Below are positions 18,043 through 25,784 of a stretch of DNA of 64,000 nucleotides, piece by piece (position 1 is the stretch's first letter; each line of letters begins with the position of its first letter). The position numbers were made by a program, and so were the translations under genes. The stretch is taken from the NCBI RefSeq assembly GCF_024189315.1, contig NZ_JAIZEO010000002.1:620001-684000 (forward strand), in the 5' to 3' direction. The notes below the pieces were generated by a model, which was not told the DNA's origin, did no database searches, and worked only from the letters and a program-made list of their open reading frames with translations. This stretch comes from Halobacillus sp. A5 (GTDB lineage Bacteria; Bacillota; Bacilli; Bacillales; Halobacillaceae).

Positions 18043-19380
18043 ATGGCTAGAGAAAAGTGGGGAACGAAGCTTGGCTTCATGCTCGCTGCAATGGGTTCTG
18101 CCGTCGGTTTAGGTAACATATGGCGTTTCTCTTTTGTAGCAGGGAACAACGGGGGAGGCGCTTTTTTAATATTATACCTCTTATTCGTTATTTTAATTGC
18201 TGTTCCGCTGCTGCTGACAGAGGTCAGTATTGGACGAAAGGCTCAAAGCGACGTCGTAGGCTCTTACAAAGAACTGGCCCCGGGGACCCCATGGTTTTTA
18301 ACTGGTTTCTTTGGTGTATTAAGTGCATTTTTAATTTTAGGTTTTTACAGTGTAGTTGCAGGATGGTCGATTTATTACTTTGCCAACTATATTACAGGGA
18401 ACTTTGCTACTCAGCCTGCAGCCGGGTATGAAGGTGCGTTTGGTGCTTTTATTTCGAATTCATGGCAGCCGTTGTTCTGGGTAGCGTTATTTATGGCGTT
18501 AACGATTTTTATCGTTGTCAGTGGAGTTAAGAAAGGGATCGAAGCGGCTAATAAAATATTTATGCCGGTACTTGCTATTATATTAATTTTTCTTGCGTTT
18601 TACAGTGTTTCATTGGATGGAGCTATGGAAGGGGTAAGGTTCTTATTTGCTCCTGACTGGTCAGCCTTCAGTGATCCTTCGATTTATATTGCTGCGTTAG
18701 GGCAGGCTTTCTTCTCTCTCAGTTTAGGAATGGGGGCTATGCTGACGTATGGAAGCTACCTTTCGAAAGAGCATAAGCTTCCTGGAGCAACATTAGGGAT
18801 AGGATTGACAGACTCGTTGTTTGCCATTATTTCAGGAATTGTTGTCTTCCCTGCAGTATTTGCATTTGGCATCGACCCGTCTTCAGGACCGCCGCTCGTC
18901 TTTATTACGCTTCCAACTATATTTGAACAACTGCCATTTGGGGGGATTGTCGGTCTTGTATTTTTCTTTGCTCTTGTGCTGGCAGCTCTTTCGTCCTCTG
19001 TGTCGATTCTGGAAGTGCCAACTGCTTACTTTATGAGGGCGTTTAACTGGTCACGCCGCTTTTCGAGTATACTAATGGGCGCGATCATGTTTGCTCTGGG
19101 CATCTTCGTTTCCCTTGGATTCGGCATTTGGTCCGGAGTAACACCGATTGGAGATAATGATATCCTCGACTCAATGGATTATGTAGCGTCTAATATTCTG
19201 CTGCCGCTTGGCGGACTGACAATGGCTCTCTTTGCGGGCTGGTACTTTAAGAAGGAGCAGGCTTTAGAAGCAACAGACTTCACAGGGTCGATTATAGGGC
19301 AAATTTGGTACGTTATTGTTAAATTCGTTGCTCCTATCTTAATTATTCTCATATTTTTAAATGCTTTAGGCATCATTTAA
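18043..19380 (+). CDS. Neurotransmitter:sodium symporter (NSS) family transporter
   Basis: 445 aa with about 11 transmembrane helices. The N-terminus has the family's sodium and substrate site in helix 1 (GFMLAAMGSAVGLGNIWRFS), then GGGAFLILYLLF, and SLGMGAMLTYGSYLS in helix 6, with LSSSVSILEVPTAYFMR in helix 8. Bacterial members of this size import amino acids (for example tryptophan or tyrosine) with Na+. Start follows GGAAGGGAGATG. It is monocistronic with a terminator at 19415. Use of Na+ suits a salt-adapted host. Confidence 0.93.
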   Translation: MAREKWGTKLGFMLAAMGSAVGLGNIWRFSFVAGNNGGGAFLILYLLFVILIAVPLLLTEVSIGRKAQSDVVGSYKELAPGTPWFLTGFFGVLSAFLILGFYSVVAGWSIYYFANYITGNFATQPAAGYEGAFGAFISNSWQPLFWVALFMALTIFIVVSGVKKGIEAANKIFMPVLAIILIFLAFYSVSLDGAMEGVRFLFAPDWSAFSDPSIYIAALGQAFFSLSLGMGAMLTYGSYLSKEHKLPGATLGIGLTDSLFAIISGIVVFPAVFAFGIDPSSGPPLVFITLPTIFEQLPFGGIVGLVFFFALVLAALSSSVSILEVPTAYFMRAFNWSRRFSSILMGAIMFALGIFVSLGFGIWSGVTPIGDNDILDSMDYVASNILLPLGGLTMALFAGWYFKKEQALEATDFTGSIIGQIWYVIVKFVAPILIILIFLNALGII

Positions 19381-19414
19381 TGAAGAAGATCAGCCTCCTA
19401 TTGAGGCGTCTATG

Positions 19415-19445
19415 GGCTGTCGGGGCTTTCCCGGCAGCCTTTTTC
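19415..19445 (+). terminator. Terminator after the NSS transporter
   Basis: GGCTGTCGGG (19415-19424) pairs with CCCGGCAGCC (19430-19439), followed by TTTTTC. Confidence 0.85.
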
Positions 19446-19607
19446 AATATAGCTTTCACATAAAGGCATCTGCCGGAATTAGTGACTATTTTATGACGGG
19501 AAAAAGAAACTCAGTATCACTTTTCACCTGGAGAATAGCCGGTGATTTGTTAACCGTGTTATGATAGGTTCGATATGTTAATTAAGCAGTAAAAGGAGTC
19601 ATATTAA

Positions 19608-19916
19608 ATGGCAATCTCAAACCAAACAATACTTAAAAAGATGTCGGGTGAAATACAGGAAGCCATGTTAAACCATGGGGATGAGCACCGTGTACGTGAA
19701 CACGTAAGAGCGGTGAAGCTGCTCGCTGATCTTGTACTTGATGAAGGAAGCGAATCTTCAGTCTCCTCTTATACCAAATCTGAATCCAGCTCTGTCCAGG
19801 AGCCCACAGTAGAAGAAATTAGAAAGATGATGGGCAGTGAGAAGCCTGTCCAAAAACCAGCATCACAAACAGAAGGCCATGATGATGCTAATGGCAAGTC
19901 CATTTTTGATTTTTAA
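19608..19916 (+). CDS. ywdI: YwdI family protein
   Basis: 102 aa, hydrophilic. The N-terminal half (SNQTILKKMSGEIQEAMLNH, then REHVRAVKLLADLVLDE) matches the YwdI family; the rest is Ser/Gln/Glu-rich and ends GKSIFDF. AAAAGGAGTC precedes the ATG. It forms an operon with the DUF423 gene that starts 10 bp later. Function unknown. B. subtilis has the same neighbourhood (ywdI, ywdK, gerQ). Confidence 0.8.
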   Translation: MAISNQTILKKMSGEIQEAMLNHGDEHRVREHVRAVKLLADLVLDEGSESSVSSYTKSESSSVQEPTVEEIRKMMGSEKPVQKPASQTEGHDDANGKSIFDF

Positions 19917-19926
19917 GGAGTGAAGG

Positions 19927-20298
19927 ATGTTGAAACTATTTTTAATTTTAGGGGCGGTCAATGGATTTCTTGCTGTAGCGCTGGGTGCATTTGGAGCTCA
20001 CGGGCTTGAAGGGAAGGTTTCTGAAAAGAGCTTAGGTCAGTGGGAAAAGGCGGTTAACTACCAAATGTTTCATACGATGGCCTTGTTCATCACTGGTTTA
20101 TTAATGAGCAAACTCCAGACAGGAATCATGTCTGGAGCCGGATGGTTTTTCTTTATTGGAATTTTACTTTTTTCCGGAAGCTTATATATTTATGCTGTAT
20201 CTTCTATCAAAATGTTTGCTATGATTACCCCGTTTGGCGGTCTATCTTTTCTTGTAGGCTGGATTTTGCTGGGGTATGCGGTTATCAAGGGCTTTTAA
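19927..20298 (+). CDS. ywdK: DUF423 family membrane protein
   Basis: 123 aa with four transmembrane helices. LGAVNGFLAVALGAFGAHGL, KAVNYQMFHTMALF and LFSGSLYIYAVS are the DUF423 signatures. RBS AAGGAGTGAAGG. Second gene of the ywdI operon. Its last 4 bp overlap the end of a convergent minus-strand gene. Function unknown. Confidence 0.88.
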   Translation: MLKLFLILGAVNGFLAVALGAFGAHGLEGKVSEKSLGQWEKAVNYQMFHTMALFITGLLMSKLQTGIMSGAGWFFFIGILLFSGSLYIYAVSSIKMFAMITPFGGLSFLVGWILLGYAVIKGF

Positions 20299-20543
20299 AA
20301 AAAGAGGACGGTTGAAAAGAGAAGAATAATGACGGCACGCAGCAACTGACTGATACAAGAAGCCAGCTGCTGCTTTTTATATTCCACCAAACTTTCTACA
20401 AGCAGGCTGATCGCTAAAACGTAAAACATTAACAGAATGAGCCACTGATTATCAAGATGGAATATAGCAATAATCGCAAGCAAAACAGCAATACAAAGAG
20501 AAGCAACCTGTAAGCGTACCAGCGGTTCATAGGGATGTCTCAT
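20295..20543 (-). CDS. Small membrane protein, 82 aa
   Basis: Two or three hydrophobic helices (VASLCIAVLLAIIAIF, LILLMFYVLAISLLVESLVE, LLRAVIILLFSTVLFF). ATG follows AAGGGGTGAT. It lies just downstream of gerQ on the same strand (33 bp), so it may be read from the gerQ transcript. I do not recognise a characterised family. Confidence 0.65.
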   Translation of the reverse strand: MRHPYEPLVRLQVASLCIAVLLAIIAIFHLDNQWLILLMFYVLAISLLVESLVEYKKQQLASCISQLLRAVIILLFSTVLFF

Positions 20544-20576
20544 CCGATCACCCCTTTCAGGGAAAATAAACGATGG

Positions 20577-21161
20577 TTAACGAGGGGAATAATTGGACAT
20601 GCCGTTACTTCCGTTATACGGATAGCTGTAATTGATCTCTTCGTCAAACGTAATATAATCCAGGTAAACCATAAGCAGAATATAACGTTTATCGGTTTGG
20701 GGATCACTTATAATAATATGGTCGCGTCCGGCGGCTTCAATAATTCCTTTAAATACCTTGGCATTCCACTCTTCATTATTTTCAAACGTCATGTAAATCG
20801 TAGCTTCTTTGCCTCGATTTAAGCGCAGGATGTTCTCAATGTAGGACTCTTCTTCAGGAAGCATCCCCTGCATATTCCCATTACCGTTCGCATTCCCATT
20901 ATTATTATTGTTATTTCCGTTATTCCCATTGTTCCCGTTGTTATTATTTCCATTTGACATATAAGGAACCTGCATCCCGTTCATACCATTCATTCCGTTA
21001 TTATTCCCATTGTTACCATTGCTGCCGTTTGTGCTGTAATATCCGTTATTACCAGCCGCTCCGGCCATCGCATACTGATACATGTACGGATTACCAGGAT
21101 AGTAAGGCACCCCCGGGCCCATCCCTTGCATTCCCTGCATCCCTTGGTACTTTTTAGCCAA
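20577..21161 (-). CDS. gerQ: Spore coat protein GerQ
   Basis: About 194 aa. The C-terminal ~95 residues (EEESYIENILRLNRGKEATI, VFKGIIEAAGRDHIIISDPQ, LDYITFDEEINY) match GerQ/YwdL, a coat protein that anchors the lytic enzyme CwlJ and is cross-linked in the spore coat. The N-terminal half is low complexity: MQGMQGM repeats, then Asn/Gly-rich NGNNG repeats. Start TTG 21161 has GGAG 7 bp upstream; GTG 21170 is too close to it. The upstream neighbour on the same strand is the deleted cwlJ, the gene whose product depends on GerQ. Confidence 0.92.
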   Translation of the reverse strand: MAKKYQGMQGMQGMGPGVPYYPGNPYMYQYAMAGAAGNNGYYSTNGSNGNNGNNNGMNGMNGMQVPYMSNGNNNNGNNGNNGNNNNNNGNANGNGNMQGMLPEEESYIENILRLNRGKEATIYMTFENNEEWNAKVFKGIIEAAGRDHIIISDPQTDKRYILLMVYLDYITFDEEINYSYPYNGSNGMSNYSPR

Positions 21162-21181
21162 AAGAACCACTCCTTCTTATT

Positions 21182-21370
21182 TTAATAAACAGTAGGACAC
21201 TCAGATTGGTCAGGCGCATAAAATTTAAACGTCCGACGTTCGGCTGACCAACGGGTTGCCCCCGTGTTTCCAGCCATCAGAATCGCCTGCTTACCATCCC
21301 CTTCTGCTTCAGCTCGCATTAATCGGGACAGCAGCCTGATTTCTTGCTCGTTGTATGGAACGACATCCAC
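21182..21370 (-). pseudogene. cwlJ: cwlJ remnant: spore cortex-lytic enzyme with large in-frame deletion
   Basis: 62 aa against about 140 aa for CwlJ. The N-terminus (NEQEIRLLSRLMRAEAEGDG, then KQAILMAGN) matches CwlJ residues 1-~38, including the Arg-Ala-Glu-Ala-Glu catalytic motif. The C-terminus (WSAERRTFKFYAPDQSECP then TVY) matches the CwlJ C-terminal end. The ~80 residues between, most of the hydrolase domain, are missing without a frameshift. Start is GTG 21370 with a weak RBS. It lies 20 bp before gerQ, the natural cwlJ-gerQ pairing. The product is very unlikely to be an active enzyme. Confidence 0.75.
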
Positions 21371-21488
21371 GCTGTCATCTCACTTCATAAACGAACTCTC
21401 TAAAACTATATGAAAGAGCCTGCCTAAGATATGAATAAAATTTATAAGGGGGTGGTGTTTTAAATAAGGAGCCATGTTATAAAGAAAT

Positions 21489-21513
21489 CTCCGCGGCGGG
21501 AGGGCCGGCGGAG
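21489..21513 (-). terminator. Terminator after hemQ
   Basis: CTCCGC / GCGGAG arms (21489-21494 and 21508-21513) with a GC-rich loop, followed on the minus strand by ATTTCTTT, 8 bp past the hemQ stop. Confidence 0.55.
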
Positions 21514-21520
21514 AATGAGG

Positions 21521-22258
21521 TTAAACGTATAAAAATTGAGAGATTTCTTCTGTTTTTAGCAGGTTTCCTATATAGAATGAACCGAAATCGCCGTAGCGGG
21601 ATGTTACTTCATCGAACCGCATTTCGTAAACAAGCTTCTTAAACTGGAGGACATCATGGGCAAATAGGGTTACGCCCCATTCCCAGTCATCAAAACCGAT
21701 AGATCCTGTGATTATCTGGCGAATCTTACCTGCATATTGACGACCTGTCATTCCGTGAGCATACATGAGCTTGGCACGCTCATCTTTTTCAAGAACGTAC
21801 CAGTTATCGCTGCCTTGACGTCGCTTGTCCATCGGATAGAAGCAAATATGATTCCACTTCGGCAGAATCGGCTTCAATCGGCCCTGGATTTCAGGGTCGT
21901 TCTCATCTGCGTTCCCCATGTAATTGGAAAGCTCTACAACCGATACATAAGAGTAGGATTTCGTTGTAAATTCAGCCAGCTTGGATTTGTTGAATGCCGT
22001 TTCGATTTCATTCAATTCTTCCATTGTCGGGCGTAGAATCATCATCAACAAGTCTGCTTTCTGGCCAACGATCGTATAAAGAGCGTGACTCCCCTGCTTG
22101 CTCTTCTCCGTTGTTTCCCATTTTTCAATTAAAGAGTGAAATTCATGGACTGCCTGCTCGCGGTCTTCCTCTTCCGCCTGTTTCCATGCAGTCCAATTGA
22201 TCGTACGAAAATCATGAAGGCAATACCATCCGTCCATTGTTACTACTGCTTCTGGCAT
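21521..22258 (-). CDS. hemQ: Coproheme decarboxylase HemQ (chlorite dismutase family)
   Basis: 245 aa. HemQ performs the last step of the Gram-positive, coproporphyrin-dependent heme pathway, turning coproheme into heme b with peroxide. Recognised from the chlorite-dismutase-like halves: [16 protein letters not shown] at the N-terminus, [13 protein letters not shown] near residue 100, [17 protein letters not shown] near 136 and [20 protein letters not shown] near 195. RBS AAAGGAGCG. It diverges from pta, exactly as in B. subtilis (ywfI-pta). Confidence 0.95.
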   Translation of the reverse strand: MPEAVVTMDGWYCLHDFRTINWTAWKQAEEEDREQAVHEFHSLIEKWETTEKSKQGSHALYTIVGQKADLLMMILRPTMEELNEIETAFNKSKLAEFTTKSYSYVSVVELSNYMGNADENDPEIQGRLKPILPKWNHICFYPMDKRRQGSDNWYVLEKDERAKLMYAHGMTGRQYAGKIRQIITGSIGFDDWEWGVTLFAHDVLQFKKLVYEMRFDEVTSRYGDFGSFYIGNLLKTEEISQFLYV

Positions 22259-22389
22259 GATAGGGTCGCTCCTTTTATGTGAATTGTTATAGTAATTTCA
22301 TCCTTTATCAATATAACACAATTCCTCCTAATTAATCATTTCAGCTAATTTGAAAGTATTGTGAACAATAAAATAGGGTAAAGTGATTA

Positions 22390-22460
22390 TGTAATCGCTT
22401 AAAATCAATTTTTCTATTCGAAATGCTTTTCATTGAACACAAAAGGTCTTATCATATAGT
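22390..22460 (+). promoter_or_regulatory. pta promoter with upstream cre site
   Basis: -35 TTGAAC (22433-22438), 16-bp spacer, -10 TATAGT (22455-22460). TGTAATCGCTTAAA (22390-22403) is one mismatch from cre and is centred about 70 bp upstream of the expected transcription start. That is the geometry of CcpA activation known for B. subtilis pta (overflow acetate formation). Confidence 0.65.
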
Positions 22461-22487
22461 ACAGAAATGAAATTGGAGGGTTAAAAC

Positions 22488-23459
22488 ATGAGTAACCTAT
22501 TTGATACACTTAAAGCTAAAATGAGCGGCGAAAGTAAGAAGGTCGTCTTCCCTGAAGCTTTGGATGAAAGAATATTAACAGCAGTGAGTAAGCTCGGTGC
22601 AGAAGGTTTGGTCAAGCCTGTACTAGTTGGAAATAAAGATGAAGTAATACAGAAAGCGAATGAATTAGGAGTCGATATTTCTACGTCAGAGATTCTTGAC
22701 CCTGCTGATTATGAAGCTTTCGACGAAATGGTGGCAAGCTTCGTAGAACGCCGTAAAGGTAAAGCCACGGAAGAGCAGGCACGTGAAATTCTTCAAGTCG
22801 GTAACTACTTTGGTACGATGCTCGTATATATGAACAAAGCAGACGGACTTGTAAGCGGAGCAGCTCACTCTACAGCTGATACCGTCCGTCCGGCGCTGCA
22901 AATCATTAAAACGAAACCCGGCATTAAGAAGACGTCAGGTATATTTGTAATGGTGCGTGATGAAGAGAAGTATGTGTTCGCAGATTGCGCGATCAACATT
23001 TCACCAGACAGTCAGGACCTTGCCGAAATTGCAGCAGCCAGTGCAGAGACAGCGGCACTCTTTGATATTGACCCGAAAATAGCAATGCTCAGCTTCTCCA
23101 CAAAAGGATCGGCAAAGTCTCCAGAAACAGAAAAAGTAAATGAAGCAGTTGAACTGGCAAAGCAGCAGAACGCAGACCTGGTGATCGACGGTGAATTCCA
23201 GTTCGATGCTGCATTCGTACCATCTGTTGCTCAGAAAAAAGCCCCGGATTCTCCATTAAAAGGGGAAGCGAATACGTTTATCTTCCCGAGCCTTGAAGCA
23301 GGAAACATTGGATATAAAATTGCGCAGCGTTTAGGAAATTTTGATGCTGTTGGCCCAATTCTTCAGGGGTTGAATCAGCCGGTGAATGATCTGTCCCGCG
23401 GCTGTAACTCAGATGACGTGTACAAGCTCGCGATTATTACAGCGGCACAATCTCTTTAA
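22488..23459 (+). CDS. pta: Phosphate acetyltransferase
   Basis: 323 aa, the short class I Pta of Firmicutes. It converts acetyl-CoA plus phosphate to acetyl phosphate. Visible motifs are KVVFPEALDERIL, GADGLVSGAAHSTADTVRPA-type region at residues ~123-143, SFSTKGSAKSPE (near 204) and the C-terminal GPILQGLNQPVNDLSRGC. RBS TTGGAGGG. Single gene with its own promoter, cre site and terminator. Confidence 0.96.
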   Translation: MSNLFDTLKAKMSGESKKVVFPEALDERILTAVSKLGAEGLVKPVLVGNKDEVIQKANELGVDISTSEILDPADYEAFDEMVASFVERRKGKATEEQAREILQVGNYFGTMLVYMNKADGLVSGAAHSTADTVRPALQIIKTKPGIKKTSGIFVMVRDEEKYVFADCAINISPDSQDLAEIAAASAETAALFDIDPKIAMLSFSTKGSAKSPETEKVNEAVELAKQQNADLVIDGEFQFDAAFVPSVAQKKAPDSPLKGEANTFIFPSLEAGNIGYKIAQRLGNFDAVGPILQGLNQPVNDLSRGCNSDDVYKLAIITAAQSL

Positions 23460-23472
23460 TAGGAATAAGCAG

Positions 23473-23504
23473 GCTCAGAGATGTTAGATCTCTGAGCTTT
23501 TTTT
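23473..23504 (+). terminator. Terminator after pta
   Basis: GCTCAGAGAT (23473-23482) / ATCTCTGAGC (23488-23497), then TTTTTTT. Confidence 0.9.
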
Positions 23505-23684
23505 GAGTTCCAGGTTGTATAGCGGCCGCCTGGACAGCAATATAAGGAATACATAACACCATATGATTTCAGTTACTAATAACGACCGCTTATTGGAAGT
23601 AAAGTACCTCTGAAAGAAATGAACAAAAAACAAGGAAAATCCTGTTTACAATGGAATTAGAGTAAAGTAAGCGAGGTGAATTCG

Positions 23685-24134
23685 ATGAATGTCAAAATTG
23701 ATTTGAATGAAGAGTATGATCAAACCTCGATCACAATTCATGCAAAAGAGTGGAGTACTGAGCTGGATCAACTCATTAAAATGATCAACAGCACCAACCG
23801 GAAACGGCTGATTGGTGTAGAGGGGGATCAGTCTGTGCTTATTCCTTGTGAAGATATTGAATTTGTCTATTCTGAAAAGGGAAAGGTTTTTGCGGTGAGC
23901 GGCTCCAGTAAAACAGAGCTTAAGATGAAACTTTATGAAGTTGAAGAGGCTGTTGGAGAGGACAGCTTTAGCAGATTTTCTAAATCTGTGATCGGAAACA
24001 TTAATCAAATTCAGCGTTTTGAATTATCTTTTAACGGAAACCTCTGCGTTTACTTTACTTCAGGGAATAAGGAATATGTTTCCCGCAGGTATGTACGTCG
24101 TTTGAAGGAGAAATTAACTGGAGGAGGATCATAA
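23685..24134 (+). CDS. LytTR-type DNA-binding regulator
   Basis: 149 aa. The C-terminal ~95 residues are a LytTR domain: the lead-in VLIPCEDIEFVYSEKGKVF, then FSRFSKSVIGNINQIQRF and KEYVSRRYVRRLKEKL. There is no receiver domain, so it is a stand-alone LytTR protein. The GTG at 23676 is part of the RBS GCGAGGTGA; the real start is ATG 23685. A DUF3021 membrane gene follows with no gap (stop 24132-24134, next ATG 24135). Such pairs act as membrane-inhibited self-regulating modules; targets unknown. Confidence 0.88.
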   Translation: MNVKIDLNEEYDQTSITIHAKEWSTELDQLIKMINSTNRKRLIGVEGDQSVLIPCEDIEFVYSEKGKVFAVSGSSKTELKMKLYEVEEAVGEDSFSRFSKSVIGNINQIQRFELSFNGNLCVYFTSGNKEYVSRRYVRRLKEKLTGGGS

Positions 24135-24536
24135 ATGAAGTTTCAAATTATGCCGAGAATCTTCACTGGGTTGGCTTTCGCGGGGGTCGTTACATTCATT
24201 GCAATAACCATACTTGTCGTTAACAATGTAGAGACCGACGTATCCGAAATTTGGTTAAACATGTTAGGGAGTATGATCCTGGGGGTTTATTTTAGTCTCG
24301 CTTCTTTGTTTTATGAGATAGATTCATGGAGTTTATTAAAACAAACAATTACTCACCTGACTTTATCACTCGCCGTTTTTTATACGATTGCAGGGTTTAT
24401 GGGATGGGTGCCGTTTACAGGGCAGGCGCTGCTGGTCAGCACATTAATCTTTCTGAGTATCTACTTTGTATTTTGGTTTTCTATCAGACTTTATTTAAAG
24501 AGAATGACAGCTGATCTAAACAAAACCGTAAATTAA
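24135..24536 (+). CDS. DUF3021 family membrane protein
   Basis: 133 aa with four transmembrane helices (LAFAGVVTFIAITILVV, MLGSMILGVYFSLASLFYEI, HLTLSLAVFYTIAGFMGW, LLVSTLIFLSIYFVFWFSI). It immediately follows the LytTR gene; RBS GGAGGAG lies in the end of that gene. DUF3021 proteins commonly pair with LytTR regulators and probably sequester them at the membrane. Confidence 0.85.
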   Translation: MKFQIMPRIFTGLAFAGVVTFIAITILVVNNVETDVSEIWLNMLGSMILGVYFSLASLFYEIDSWSLLKQTITHLTLSLAVFYTIAGFMGWVPFTGQALLVSTLIFLSIYFVFWFSIRLYLKRMTADLNKTVN

Positions 24537-24559
24537 ATCGTGTGAAAAAGCACTGGAGC

Positions 24560-25399
24560 TTAGTCATGAATCTGCTCCAGTGCTTTATTATTGCGGATAA
24601 TCATCTGTTCAAACCGCTTTGTGAACGTCTCAATTTCTTCACCCTCCAATGAATTCGCTGTAATCCGCTCAGACCAGTCATTTAGTTGATAAAGAATCCG
24701 GCTGCGGACGTCTTCTACAGTAAGGTCTGCACCGAGTAGTTCGTTGAGCGACGCCATCACTGAAGGGTCGATATCCGGGTATTGGAAACGGGTGGGTACA
24801 CCGTTAAGACCGACCTTGTAAAAGTTCCTGAGCAGTGCGGCACGTTCGGCTCCGCTTCCGGTAACGTCTAAATAAATCTGAACCGCTGACCCGCGTTTGA
24901 CACGCCGCTGGGATATTCCTGCAAACTTTTTCCCCCCGATACTTAAATCATAAGTGCCCGGGCAGTAGGATTGGGTAATTTCATAAGCTTCAATATTGCT
25001 AGTGAGATCGGCGAACAGGTGCCGGATGAATTCAACCATTGCGTCATAGCCGTCATGTATATTCACATTTTTGGCGTCTGGAAAAATGAGTGACAGGTTC
25101 AGCACCCCTTCATCGAGCACAACGGCAAGGCCACCTGAGTTGCGGACAACGACCTGATAGCCTTCTTCCTTTAAATAATCGATCGCTTCTGAAATATAGG
25201 GGAGACGGGCGTCCGGAATGCCGAGAACGATCGTATCGTGATGCACCCAGAGGCGGGCCGTGGTCGGGGATTTGTGGTCGCCGACAGAAGTCGCCAGGGC
25301 GTCATCGATCGCGAAAGATTGAAGTGCCGAAAATGTCGGCCCCATATTGCTTTGGTCAATAAACCGATATATTGGTGGATGTAATAATTGATTCAGCAT
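24560..25399 (-). CDS. lipL: Octanoyl-[GcvH]:protein N-octanoyltransferase
   Basis: 279 aa, BPL/LplA/LipB fold. LipL moves octanoyl groups from GcvH to the E2 subunits of 2-oxo-acid dehydrogenases in lipoate synthesis. Visible are RLWVHHDTIVLGIPDARLPY, VVVRNSGGLAVVLDEGVLN (ligand-binding RxSGGxAV) and the catalytic Cys region QSYCPGTYDLSIGGKKFAGI. I place the start at 25399 behind AAAAAGGAG. The frame continues upstream to 25621 but only through a repeat region without RBS. B. subtilis ywfL sits in the same neighbourhood. Confidence 0.92.
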   Translation of the reverse strand: MLNQLLHPPIYRFIDQSNMGPTFSALQSFAIDDALATSVGDHKSPTTARLWVHHDTIVLGIPDARLPYISEAIDYLKEEGYQVVVRNSGGLAVVLDEGVLNLSLIFPDAKNVNIHDGYDAMVEFIRHLFADLTSNIEAYEITQSYCPGTYDLSIGGKKFAGISQRRVKRGSAVQIYLDVTGSGAERAALLRNFYKVGLNGVPTRFQYPDIDPSVMASLNELLGADLTVEDVRSRILYQLNDWSERITANSLEGEEIETFTKRFEQMIIRNNKALEQIHD

Positions 25400-25491
25400 A
25401 CAACTTTTCTCCTTTTTCATAGCAGAATAATTATAACAGAAAAAGTGGACAGCGGTAATGGTACAGAAAATAGAACGGGGAGAGAGCATAA

Positions 25492-25740
25492 GGGTACCAG
25501 GTACACAAATACACATCTCCATCAATGAACCATATATAGTTATTGTGTACCTGGTACCCCAGGTGCTGTCATCCTTGCAAAGCTGAGACTCAAAACGAAG
25601 CGTTGATACATAGAAAAGCACACATCTCCATCAATGAACCATATATAGTTATTGTGTACCTGGTACCTATTGCTATTAATATCGCGAAGCTGAAACGAAA
25701 AACGAAGTGCTGAAATTTTGTCTTTGTGTACGTGGTATCA
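25492..25740. repeat. GGTACC-type palindrome plus 109-bp tandem duplication
   Basis: GGGTACCAGGTACACAA (25492-25508) and its exact reverse complement (25543-25559) flank a 34-nt loop. The stretch 25512-25558 recurs without change at 25621-25667 (period 109 bp), and the sequence after each copy is also similar (AAGCTGA.AC.AAAACGAAG). A third, decayed right arm (TGTGTACGTGGTATC) ends at 25739. The 385-bp gap between lipL and ywfO holds only this. Confidence 0.85.
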
Positions 25741-25784
25741 AAGGTATATAATAGGGGAAAATGTCGTGAGGGAAGGATCGTCTG

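Noticed and set aside
25400-25621. N-terminal 74-residue extension of LipL
   Set aside because: It reads through the palindrome repeat, has no RBS and is absent from the LipL family; the good RBS is before 25399.
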